This document shows, piece after piece, positions 6,752-14,900 of a stretch of 15,493 bases of DNA (position 1 is the first letter of the stretch; each line of letters begins with the position of its first letter). Under the pieces are notes generated by a model that was not told the origin of the DNA, searched no databases, and was given only the letters and a program-made list of their open reading frames with translations. The DNA lies in assembly GCA_964343305.1 (NCBI GenBank), contig CAYFJO010000255.1, forward strand, positions 1-15,493, given 5' to 3'. The position numbers were made by a program, and so were the translations under genes. The stretch comes from CAYFJO01 sp964343305. GTDB taxonomy: Bacteria; Planctomycetota; Planctomycetia; Pirellulales; Pirellulaceae.

Positions 6752-7570
6752 TTACGGACCATGAAAGATTGCCTGTCGGGCGCTTTGTACTTCGATGCGT
6801 ACCGGGCGCGATTGCAACACCGCGAGCGGATGAACTTTGGGAAGGCCAAATCCGGCTTTGCCCAGGAACAGAACCGGACGTGCGGGGTCGTCGCCGGAAT
6901 ACTTGATGTGCTGGTCGTTGGCCAATGTCCATTGCTTGTTAAACTCGATGACATCCATCCTTAAATTGCCTCGGATCGGGTCCGCCAGAAAGACGCGATC
7001 TTCGACAATTCCCCGGAACACAACAAAGTGTTTGTAGTCGTTCTTTTCAATTCGCACGATCACCGGAGCCTGAGACTTGGCCAGTTGTTTTAACGGAATA
7101 TTGGCGACCGCTGCCTGGTAGCCAAGGTCTTTGGCTGCCGTAAACAGATCCAACATCGACAAACCCTTTTCGTAGCGATCGCGGACGACAGCTTCCGCAT
7201 CCGGCCGGTCGGCCAGCCGCAAAAAGATCGCCTGCAAAACCTTTTGTTCGGTCACCTGGTCGCCAAAGTAGTGCTTCAGCAACGTCGTCAACGCCGCCGC
7301 GCCGCACGAGTAATCGTACTTTTGCATGACGACGTTTTCGCGCTGCAAACCCTGCCATGATTGAACCGGTTTGCGAACGCGAAGGCCGCCAACCTGGACA
7401 TACACTTCCGGCGGCATTTCCATCTCGACACCCACTGGCAAGTTGTCGTGCATCGGCGACATGCATCCGGTCGTTGCCACGACAACAACCAGCAGCCCGA
7501 CTATTTGAAATAGACGGGCTACTGGGGCCTCGATCGGGAGTAACTCGACGCCTAGTGGAACCATAAACAT
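6752..7570 (-). CDS. C39-family (papain-like) peptidase, probably membrane- or lipid-anchored
   Basis: This 272-residue protein has a C39 cysteine-peptidase domain at about 75-220. Gln83 and Cys89 sit in QKYDYSCGAAALTTLL (oxyanion Gln and nucleophile), His181 in KHFVVF, and Asp197 in LADP, so the catalytic set is complete. The N-terminus has a hydrophobic segment (about 18-35) ending in ATTGC, a weak lipobox-like site at Cys36, suggesting export and possibly a lipoprotein. Unlike bacteriocin-exporter C39 domains, no ABC transporter is fused. The ATG lies 19 nt inside the preceding barrel gene (a second ATG follows at 7564), so the two are probably co-translated. Stand-alone C39 proteins next to a phenol-MetA-type barrel resemble FapD beside FapF; the substrate is unknown. 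Confidence 0.85.
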   Translation of the reverse strand: MFMVPLGVELLPIEAPVARLFQIVGLLVVVVATTGCMSPMHDNLPVGVEMEMPPEVYVQVGGLRVRKPVQSWQGLQRENVVMQKYDYSCGAAALTTLLKHYFGDQVTEQKVLQAIFLRLADRPDAEAVVRDRYEKGLSMLDLFTAAKDLGYQAAVANIPLKQLAKSQAPVIVRIEKNDYKHFVVFRGIVEDRVFLADPIRGNLRMDVIEFNKQWTLANDQHIKYSGDDPARPVLFLGKAGFGLPKVHPLAVLQSRPVRIEVQSARQAIFHGP

Positions 7571-8721
7571 CCCGGTTTCAAGTCTCGAATGAAGTTGACG
7601 CCGATCGAAAAATCTGGGGCGTCCGTGTTCAAGCCAAAGGCAACGAACGGCTGCACGCGGTGGATCGGCGATACACGTCGAATCAGGGCAAGCTGCAACA
7701 GCACGGGTTCGTTGTTGGAATTTGGGATCGATGTGCCGGCAAACTTCGCGTTGGATTGCACCGAGCCCAGCAGTTGAGCGGACAGACTGATGTCATCGTT
7801 GACCGCCATGCCCATGCCGAAGTTGTAGGTCGCGGTTTCGCCTGGTTGGATGAACGTGCCGGCAATCTCACGTCCAAAGTTGTGTTGATATCCGACGCCG
7901 CCAAAACACACGACGGGATCATAGGACTGGACGAAGTTCAACGAACCGCCCAGAACCCAGAAGCCGTTACCCAACGACGCGACATTGCCGCTGGGCGAAC
8001 GAAATGGATTGTTGCCGGTGGGCGCCGTGAAACTGAACGTGGCCGTGACGTCGGGCATACCATCGCGGGCTTCGAGCAGTTGATAGACAAATCCCGCCGA
8101 GATATCGCCAATGGCCCCGGTGCTATCGGTGATTTCCCCAGCAACACTGTCTCGCTCGTACAAACCGATGCCAAACGGAACTGTGGCAAACAATTCGAGA
8201 TGTTCGTGAAATCCGTATCGCAGACTAAAGGGAACCAGAAACTGGCGGTTACGAATCCGTTCCAATACGGGAACACCCGGCGGCACGACCAACACGGCCT
8301 CCGATTCCTGCCAGGTATAGTTAAAGCCGATTTCCATCTGGTACGTGCCGGGAGCCAGCAGCAAGGTCGATTGTCGCAAGAACAATTCGTTAATGTCGTC
8401 CGGTGGTTCTTCACCGATCGGTTGTTCGCCACCGATCGGCTTGCGAGGACTAGTCAAACGTCCGGGGCCGATCGGTTCCGGCGATGGATTTGGCTGAGCG
8501 GGGGGATTCGGCTCGGGCAGCGGCAATGGTTGCCGGCGTGATGCAACATAGGGCCCGACTGGTGGGAGCCGCATCAGCGACGCAGACTCGCCGCTCGTGT
8601 AAGACGACAAATCAAAGTCGGTTTGGGCATGTGCCGACGAGATGGCGAAACAGCCAAGCAGGCACGCAGCAGCAATTACCTTTTCCATCCGTTGTTCCAT
8701 CCGTGTCGTGTTCATCCGCAC
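7552..8721 (-). CDS. Outer-membrane barrel protein of the phenol-MetA/FapF-like transporter type
   Basis: This is a secreted 389-residue barrel. The apparent native start is uncertain: GTG at 8721 and in-frame ATGs at 8715, 8700 and 8688 are all possible. The last gives the cleanest signal peptide (VIAAACLLGCFAISSAHA, cut before QTDF). Residues about 63-108 are a Pro-rich linker. A short helix (INELFLRQSTLLL) then leads into the barrel at about 123-380, with YQMEIGFNYTW, FLVPFSLRYGFHEHLELFATVPFGI, GDISAGFVYQL, VTATFSFTAPTGNNPF and RVQPFVAFGLNTDAPDFSIGVNF. This strand order is that of the MetA-pathway/phenol-degradation-like outer-membrane family, which includes FapF. It overlaps the C39 peptidase gene by 19 nt. 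The upstream side is the decayed junction with the first FAD gene, so its own promoter region may be altered. Confidence 0.8.
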   Translation of the reverse strand: MRMNTTRMEQRMEKVIAAACLLGCFAISSAHAQTDFDLSSYTSGESASLMRLPPVGPYVASRRQPLPLPEPNPPAQPNPSPEPIGPGRLTSPRKPIGGEQPIGEEPPDDINELFLRQSTLLLAPGTYQMEIGFNYTWQESEAVLVVPPGVPVLERIRNRQFLVPFSLRYGFHEHLELFATVPFGIGLYERDSVAGEITDSTGAIGDISAGFVYQLLEARDGMPDVTATFSFTAPTGNNPFRSPSGNVASLGNGFWVLGGSLNFVQSYDPVVCFGGVGYQHNFGREIAGTFIQPGETATYNFGMGMAVNDDISLSAQLLGSVQSNAKFAGTSIPNSNNEPVLLQLALIRRVSPIHRVQPFVAFGLNTDAPDFSIGVNFIRDLKPGCLWFH

Positions 8722-8748
8722 GCTTATCGCGCAGAGATCGCTTCTTCG

Positions 8749-8760
8749 CTAGTAGAGAAG
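8749..8760 (+). other. CTAG seam where the first FAD gene loses its 5' end
   Basis: The sequence CTAGTAGAGAAG contains two consecutive in-frame TAG stops (8750-8755) and is followed at once by codons homologous to the second FAD protein (R-S-G-R-Q-A-V-R). It closely resembles CTAGACTAGAGAAG, which directly precedes the start codon of the second FAD gene at 11972-11985. This marks a likely deletion junction. Confidence 0.6.
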
Positions 8761-8788
8761 TGGACGTCAGGCCGTCCGGGCGAAGATC

Positions 8789-11785
8789 GTGATCGACGCA
8801 ACGCCTGATGCGGTGCTTGCTCGTCAAAGTCGGGCTGAGTTTCAACCGTTCCAACCAGGCCCGAAAGACGCCCAATTCATCGTGGTCGGCGGCGAGCCTT
8901 CAGAGGATGTCAATAGTCGGGAAATCCCCGGGATTCGCTTTGTCGCGAAAGGGAAGCAGAACCGCGAATATCCGATCTATGAATACACGCTTTCTATAGC
9001 GAACCAGTCCGATACTTTTCGGGCTCGCAGCCAAGATCTCAACCGAATGCGGTCCGTCGTTTATCATTCCGCGATGGTCGATCACTCCGAGCGTCTGCTC
9101 TACTTTCCAGACAATCCGATTGCCCCTGCAAAGGTGGGCAACGAGGATGATCTATCGTCAGACGTGTTTCGCCCCAAGGGAGTGGCAAATCTCTATGTTC
9201 TGAGTGCCTACGCAGGTGGCAGCGATTCGGTCCGCAAAAAGATATTACAAAGCCCCTGCCATCTTGCACGTTTTGGGCGGAGCATTGGAGTCGAAGCTGC
9301 CAATCGAGCCAAACAATCGTCGCCCGCAGAAAAGCTTCACTTCCCAGACTCAGCCACCGGGAAGAACACCTCCAAAGTCTCGGAAGTCGCCCCCAGTTTT
9401 CGTTTTCAAGACTGCCCCCAGGTTGAACTGCCCGCTCACGATCTGCCAATTCTCGGTCGCTGGGATGTGGTGGTCGTCGGTGGTGGCACATCGGGCGCAC
9501 CCGCTGCTATTGGCGCCTCCCGCTCCGGTGCGAGGACTTTGCTGATTGAATACATGGATGAATTGGGCGGTGTCGGCACGGCGGGTTTGGTGGCCAACTA
9601 TTGGTATGGATTACAAAATGGATTCACCGCTGAAGTCGACAAAGCCCTCGGTATCGATAACCAGTGGTGGCCGGCCAGAAAGGCAGAGTGGCTTCGTTCT
9701 GAGCTGATGAAGGCCAATGCCGAAGTCTGGTTCGGCAGCTTCGGCTGCGGCGCCGTGATGAAAGGTAACAAGGTCAGTGGTGTGGTCGTAGCGACTCCCT
9801 TTGGGCGCGGAGTGGTCCTCGCGGATGTCGTCGTCGATGGCACAGGTAATGCCGATATTCCAGCCGCAGCAGGAGCGGCCACCCAATACAGCATCTCCGC
9901 TTCGGGCGACCTGACGGTTCAGGTCGCCGGTTATCCCGACCGGGATCTGGGCATACGACACAACAACACCGCCTATGCCATGACCAATGATGCCGATGTA
10001 CTCGACCGCACTCACCTGTTGCTGACGGCCCGCCAGCACGGCGGTGTCAAAAATCAGAATCCCCACGACATGGGCCAGCTGATCGACACTCGCGATCGCA
10101 GACGAATCGTCGGCGATTACAATCTCGGCACCTGGGACGTAGTTACCGGCCGCACTTTTCCCGACACCATCTCTCACCATCGAAGCAACTTCGACGCTGG
10201 AGCCCTGCCGGACGATCTGATGTTTTTGGTAAAAGACATGAAAGGGCCGGTGTATATCGCCGACATGCCCTACCGTTGTTTGACCCCACTGGGCATGGAA
10301 GGCTTACTGGTCACCGGACTGAGTGCCAGCGCCCATCGCGATGCCATGACCCTGACCCGCATGCAACCTGATCTGCAGAACCAGGGATACGCTGCCGGAG
10401 TCGCCGCAGCGCTTGCAGTGCGAACGACTGGCGGCCTGGTACGCGAGATCGATGTGAAGCTACTACAGCGCGATCTCGTCCGAAAAGGCTGCCTGCAGGA
10501 ACGAGTCCTCACCGATACAGACTCCTTCCCCATGGACGAGGAGGCGATCAAAGCAGCTGTACAAACCTTAAACGCGCTCACCATCGACGTTCACCAGAAA
10601 CGAGAGCATGACGATACCTTGCCCGCGCTGGCTGTGGTGATGGGCAATCCAGAGCAAGCCATTCCCTTTCTAAAACAAGCCTTTCAATATGCCAAGGACC
10701 TGGAAACTCGGATCAATTTCGCGCGGATCCTGGCTGTTCTCGGAGATTCATCAGGAAAGGAAGTTTTACAGGTAGCCGTGAATCAGTCTCAGGAATGGGG
10801 CATGGGCTGGGACTTCAGCAGTCAGCGCGAGAAAGCCAATTCCTTTGGCCGGGTGGACCGTTTGGTGATCGCGTTAGGATTCCTGCAGACGCCAGAAGTG
10901 CTGCCACCGCTGGTTCAAAAGCTGGAACTGCTGCAGGCAGATAGCCCACTTTCCCACTACAAAGCGGTTTGCCTGGCGTTGCGGTTGAACAAGCACAAGC
11001 TGTTGACCGAACCGCTGGCGCACCTGCTCAACAAGCCGGGAGTCAAAGGACACGCACAGCCGCTGAGCTATTACGCCGCCAGCGGCGGAGCCAACGGAAA
11101 GCTGCCGCAGCGTCACCGGGTGAATGCGCAGGGTGGCTCCGAACTCAATGCCAAGTTCAAGGAAGTTCTCGTGGCGGCGCTCCTGTTTGAATGCGGTGAT
11201 CACCAGGGCCTCGGGCGCGAAATCCTCGAGTCTTACACCAGGGACGTGAACGGCCATTTTGCCGCCTATGCGCATCACATTGTGACCAGCGAATCAAACC
11301 TCCAAACTACGAATGTAGGGGACAGTAAAGATGGGATCATCTGGGTTCAGCCAACAGACCGAACGATCAACAAAGGCGAACCGCTAAACCTGATGGTTAT
11401 GTCACAAAGACCGAACGCCAATTATCAGTGGCGGCGCGACGGCCAACCAATTGCAGGCGCCACCTCCAATCGCCTAAACCTGCCCGAGCTCACGGTGAAA
11501 GACAGCGGCTCAGAGTTCGATGTCGTGGTGCGGTGCTCTGACGGCAGCGAGGAAACGAGTAAAGCCGCAACCATCACCGTGCCGGTAAATCAAAGTGTAA
11601 CCAATGCCCATTGGGCTTCGCATGCCGATTGGAATAGTCAAAAGCCGGGTTACGAATGGCTATTCCCGTTCATCGATACCAACAGCGATGGCAAAGTGAC
11701 CCAAGAGGAATACACACGCTTCCAGGTCTTCAAGCAGAAGAGCAGCGATTGGCAGACTGAAGTGCGCAAAGGCGGATTGTGGTGA
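8789..11785 (+). CDS. 5'-truncated secreted double-FAD oxidoreductase with C-terminal Ig-like and EF-hand regions
   Basis: The open frame is 998 codons from a GTG with no Shine-Dalgarno. Residue 3 onward aligns with residue 330 onward of the complete paralogue downstream (IDAT; AEF.P; GGEP; YPIYEY / YPVYEY). Eleven further homologous codons are readable before the GTG (8756-8788), so the GTG is not the ancestral start; about 316 N-terminal residues, including the signal peptide and first FAD fold, are missing. What remains is the end of the first FAD module (1-200), a second FAD_oxidored domain with dinucleotide motif VVVVGGGTSGAPAAIGAS and acidic IE at about 226-255 followed by GGVGT, a helical repeat-like region at about 600-830, an Ig-like domain at about 850-935 (YQWRRDGQPIAGAT), and an EF-hand loop at 963-974 (DTNSDGKVTQEE). 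The family is common in planctomycete and verrucomicrobial polysaccharide loci; the substrate is unknown. The product would be cytoplasmic and probably inactive. Confidence 0.82.
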   Translation: MIDATPDAVLARQSRAEFQPFQPGPKDAQFIVVGGEPSEDVNSREIPGIRFVAKGKQNREYPIYEYTLSIANQSDTFRARSQDLNRMRSVVYHSAMVDHSERLLYFPDNPIAPAKVGNEDDLSSDVFRPKGVANLYVLSAYAGGSDSVRKKILQSPCHLARFGRSIGVEAANRAKQSSPAEKLHFPDSATGKNTSKVSEVAPSFRFQDCPQVELPAHDLPILGRWDVVVVGGGTSGAPAAIGASRSGARTLLIEYMDELGGVGTAGLVANYWYGLQNGFTAEVDKALGIDNQWWPARKAEWLRSELMKANAEVWFGSFGCGAVMKGNKVSGVVVATPFGRGVVLADVVVDGTGNADIPAAAGAATQYSISASGDLTVQVAGYPDRDLGIRHNNTAYAMTNDADVLDRTHLLLTARQHGGVKNQNPHDMGQLIDTRDRRRIVGDYNLGTWDVVTGRTFPDTISHHRSNFDAGALPDDLMFLVKDMKGPVYIADMPYRCLTPLGMEGLLVTGLSASAHRDAMTLTRMQPDLQNQGYAAGVAAALAVRTTGGLVREIDVKLLQRDLVRKGCLQERVLTDTDSFPMDEEAIKAAVQTLNALTIDVHQKREHDDTLPALAVVMGNPEQAIPFLKQAFQYAKDLETRINFARILAVLGDSSGKEVLQVAVNQSQEWGMGWDFSSQREKANSFGRVDRLVIALGFLQTPEVLPPLVQKLELLQADSPLSHYKAVCLALRLNKHKLLTEPLAHLLNKPGVKGHAQPLSYYAASGGANGKLPQRHRVNAQGGSELNAKFKEVLVAALLFECGDHQGLGREILESYTRDVNGHFAAYAHHIVTSESNLQTTNVGDSKDGIIWVQPTDRTINKGEPLNLMVMSQRPNANYQWRRDGQPIAGATSNRLNLPELTVKDSGSEFDVVVRCSDGSEETSKAATITVPVNQSVTNAHWASHADWNSQKPGYEWLFPFIDTNSDGKVTQEEYTRFQVFKQKSSDWQTEVRKGGLW

Positions 11786-11793
11786 AGGAGAAG

Positions 11794-11970
11794 ATGATCC
11801 ACTTATCGAATTCCCTGGCCCTATTGATGTTGATGTTGGCGCTGGGATCCGTGGCGTCCGGAGCGAATACAGAAAAGCCCAACATCGTTGTGGTCATGGC
11901 GGACGATTTGGGATTCTCTGATCTCGGTTGCTATGGCGGAGAGATCCAGATGCCTCACATCGATCACTAG
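11794..11970 (+). pseudogene. 5' fragment of a secreted sulfatase (formylglycine type)
   Basis: The ATG at 11794 follows AAGGAG. It encodes a signal peptide (SNSLALLMLMLALGSVASGA) and the sulfatase N-terminal metal-site motif KPNIVVVMADDLGFSDLGCYGG, where the two Asp of DD bind calcium in the family. The frame stops after 59 codons (IQMPHIDH), where intact sulfatases continue as TPNLDRLA and reach the catalytic C-x-P-S-R about 30 residues later. The catalytic Cys and more than 80% of the protein are absent, so no sulfatase activity is possible. It overlaps the end of the first FAD gene and lies 18 nt before the second FAD gene, so its translation could couple the two. It breaks at a triple ACTAG repeat. 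Confidence 0.85.
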
Positions 11971-11980
11971 ACTAGACTAG
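11966..11980 (+). repeat. Triple ACTAG repeat with stops in all three frames
   Basis: Three exact tandem copies of ACTAG form the end of the sulfatase fragment. Because the unit is 5 nt, the TAG of each copy falls in a different frame, so every plus-strand frame is closed within 15 bp. It is followed by AGAAGAAC and then the ATG of the second FAD gene. This looks like a junction scar rather than coding sequence. Confidence 0.7.
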
Positions 11981-11988
11981 AGAAGAAC

Positions 11989-14900
11989 ATGAAACAATTG
12001 ATCCTTACCGTCTTGACCTGCACCCTGATTGCCCAGAATGGGTTCAGCCAACCATCCGGTTCACGTGTGCGCAGCGTCAGCGAGTCCGAGCGTCTGATTC
12101 CGTTAGCCTATGACGTCGACGTGATCGTCGTTGGGGGAACCGTTCGTGGTGTCGCCGCCGCAGAAGCCGCCGCCAATGGCGGCGCCAAGGTGTTCCTGGC
12201 CACGGATCGCCCGTATCTGGGGGAAGATGTGTGCGGCACCTACCGGCTCTGGCTGGAACTGGAGGAAGAGCCCCAAACCGACTTGGGAAAAGCCATATTT
12301 GCCAACGCTACGGTCCATAGGGAACCGAACTCTGAAACCAGCCTACCCTTTACTTACTCGGCCTCACTCGACTCCCATCAGAGACACCCTGACAAGGGCA
12401 GCATGCTTACAGACGGCAAGTATTCGGAGGTTGGCCCGGATAGTGTCCAATACAACGGCGACGTTACCATCACCGTCGACCTTGGCAAACCGACGGAATT
12501 CGCGGGAGTCCGTTTGATGGGCTTCAACCGTGAAAACGATTTTGTCATCAAACGGGTAGCCGTTTCGGTCAGTTCGGATAAGCAAACCTGGCATTCACTG
12601 GGTATCGCACGCAATACCCTACCACCTATCAAGACCAGAGACATACCCGTCCTTCACGCCCTGGATCAGACGGTTACCACCCGCTACGTCAAAGTCGAGG
12701 TTGCCAAGGATGAGGGTGTCGATCGAGTGCTCCTGGCCGAACTGGCAATTATCCCACCCCGGCAGGCGTCTGATGCAAAAACGGCCAGTAACCGGCGTGT
12801 TGTCACGCCGATGATGGTCAAGAGCGCACTGGACAAAGCCCTGCTCAACTCAGAGGTCAACTTCCTTTACGGCAGTTACGTGACTGAAGTTCTGCGCGAT
12901 CCGCAGGGGAAGCTCGCCGGCGTTGTCATATCCAACCGTTCCGGACGCCAGGCTGTTCGCGGCAAGATCATTATTGATGCCACAGATCGGGCGAGCACCG
13001 CGCGGATCGCCGGTGCTGAGTTCACGCCTTATCCGTCCGTCCCCCAGATCTTCCGCCGTATCGTCCTCGGCGGCGAGCCCGGTCCCAAGGCCAAGGACAC
13101 CGGGATACGCTATCAAGTCGTCGGTAAAAGCTCCAATGTGTATCCGGTTTACGAATACGAGTTCCAAATCCCAATGCGCGACGGTTCGTGGGCTTCGTTT
13201 GCCCGCGCCGACAGAGAGGCTCGTGACCAAAGCTGGCATACCGGCCAGGCTGGCTACGCCGAAATGCTCTTCCAGATTCCTCCGGACCCCGTGAAGTCGG
13301 GCAGCCCGTTGGCCGGACCATGGCCGGGTGCAGCCAAGTTCCCACTTTCCTCATTGACTCCGTCAGGCGTGGATCATCTGTTTGTTCTTGGCGGTTGTGC
13401 CGACATTTCGCGCGAAGCCGCCGCCCAAATTCTGCGCCCGTTGACTGGTATCCGCCTCGGTCAACGCGTGGGTGCCGCGGCTGCTAGCGCTGCCAGGTCG
13501 CGGCAACTCGCTGCGTCGGGAGAACTGATCGTTGGCGGTCCCGACGGCGAAGGCACCATCCAGGCGGAGGTCGGCGAGAGGCTGGAAGGCTTGCGTTGGC
13601 GGCCATCGGAAGGCGCTGTTCGCAGCCCGGCGCGCGCGCTGCCCGTCCTGGCCCGCTATGACACGGTGGTTGTTGGTGGGGGTACAGGTGGTGCCGCAGC
13701 CGGAATCGGCGCCGCCCGCGGCGGAGCCCGCACTCTCGTCATCGAGCATCTTCACGGTCTGGGCGGGGTCGGCACCCTCGGCCGCATCGCGGTTTACTAT
13801 CACGGCAACAAAGCCGGCTTTAACCTCGAAGTTGAAAAGGGTATTGCTGACATGACCGGCAGCGAGGAATTCAGGGATCGATTCTTCGACATCGAAACGA
13901 AAACCGAATGGCTGCGCAAGGAATTGGTGAAAGCCGGTGGTGATGTCTGGTTCCTTTCCCTGGGCGTCGGTTCCGTAGTGCAGGATAAGCGCTTTGCTGG
14001 CGTTGTGGTAGCCACGCCGTTCGGACGTGGCATTGTCCTCGCCAATACTGTAATCGACTCCACGGGCAACTCCGTGATTCCCCATTGCGCGGGCCTCGAA
14101 ACTCAGATGATCGACAGTGAGCACATCTCGGTTCAGGGCACCGGCCTGCCGCCCTGGAATCCTGGCGAGAATGTTCAGAACTCGGATTGGACCTTCGTGC
14201 ATGATGACGACGTGATGGACATGTGGCGCATCTTCGTCGTCGCCAAGAAAAAGTACAAGGACCATTACGATGTGGGCCAACTCATCGATACGCGCGTCCG
14301 GCGTCGAATTCTTGGCGACATCATGATTACGCCCATGGACATCATCAACCAGCGTGTCTATCCCGACGTCATAACCGTCTCCCAGAGCGATTTCGATAAC
14401 CACGGGTTTTCCAGTCATGATCTGTTTATGGTATACCGCCAGGACAGGAGGGAACTGTATGGCAACATACCCTATCGCGCCTTGCTGCCGAAAGGCTACG
14501 ACGGCATTCTGGTCACCGGCCTGGGCATCAGCGCCCACGGCGATGCGATGCCGGTGATCCGGATGCAGCGCGATGTCGAGAATCATAGTTACGCTGCGGG
14601 TCGCGCGTCCGCTATGGCCGCAAAGGAAGGGACCACCGTCCGCAACATCGATGTCAAGAAACTCCAGCGCCACCTTGTCGACATCGGGACGATTCCCGAA
14701 GAGTTCATCGGCGCTGAAGACAGTTATCCTCTGAGCCCTGAACGTATCCAGACTGCCGTCGCCTCCATCGGCCGGGACTACACGGGCATCGCCCAGGTCC
14801 TGACCCAAACGGACACCGCCATTCCGCTGATGCGCGAGGCCTATGAAGAAGCCGTAGACGAGGCCGTCAAACTCCGCTACGCGCATGTTCTCGGACTGTT

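Noticed and set aside
7660..8541. 293-codon plus-strand frame
   Set aside because: Shadow of the outer-membrane barrel gene, which has a signal peptide and regular beta strands on the other strand.
11966..11985. Resemblance of the triple ACTAG seam to synthetic amber-stop linkers
   Set aside because: The sequence is not the standard linker, and surrounding DNA is natural planctomycete-like sequence with no vector; a natural origin is more likely, though read-level confirmation is worthwhile.
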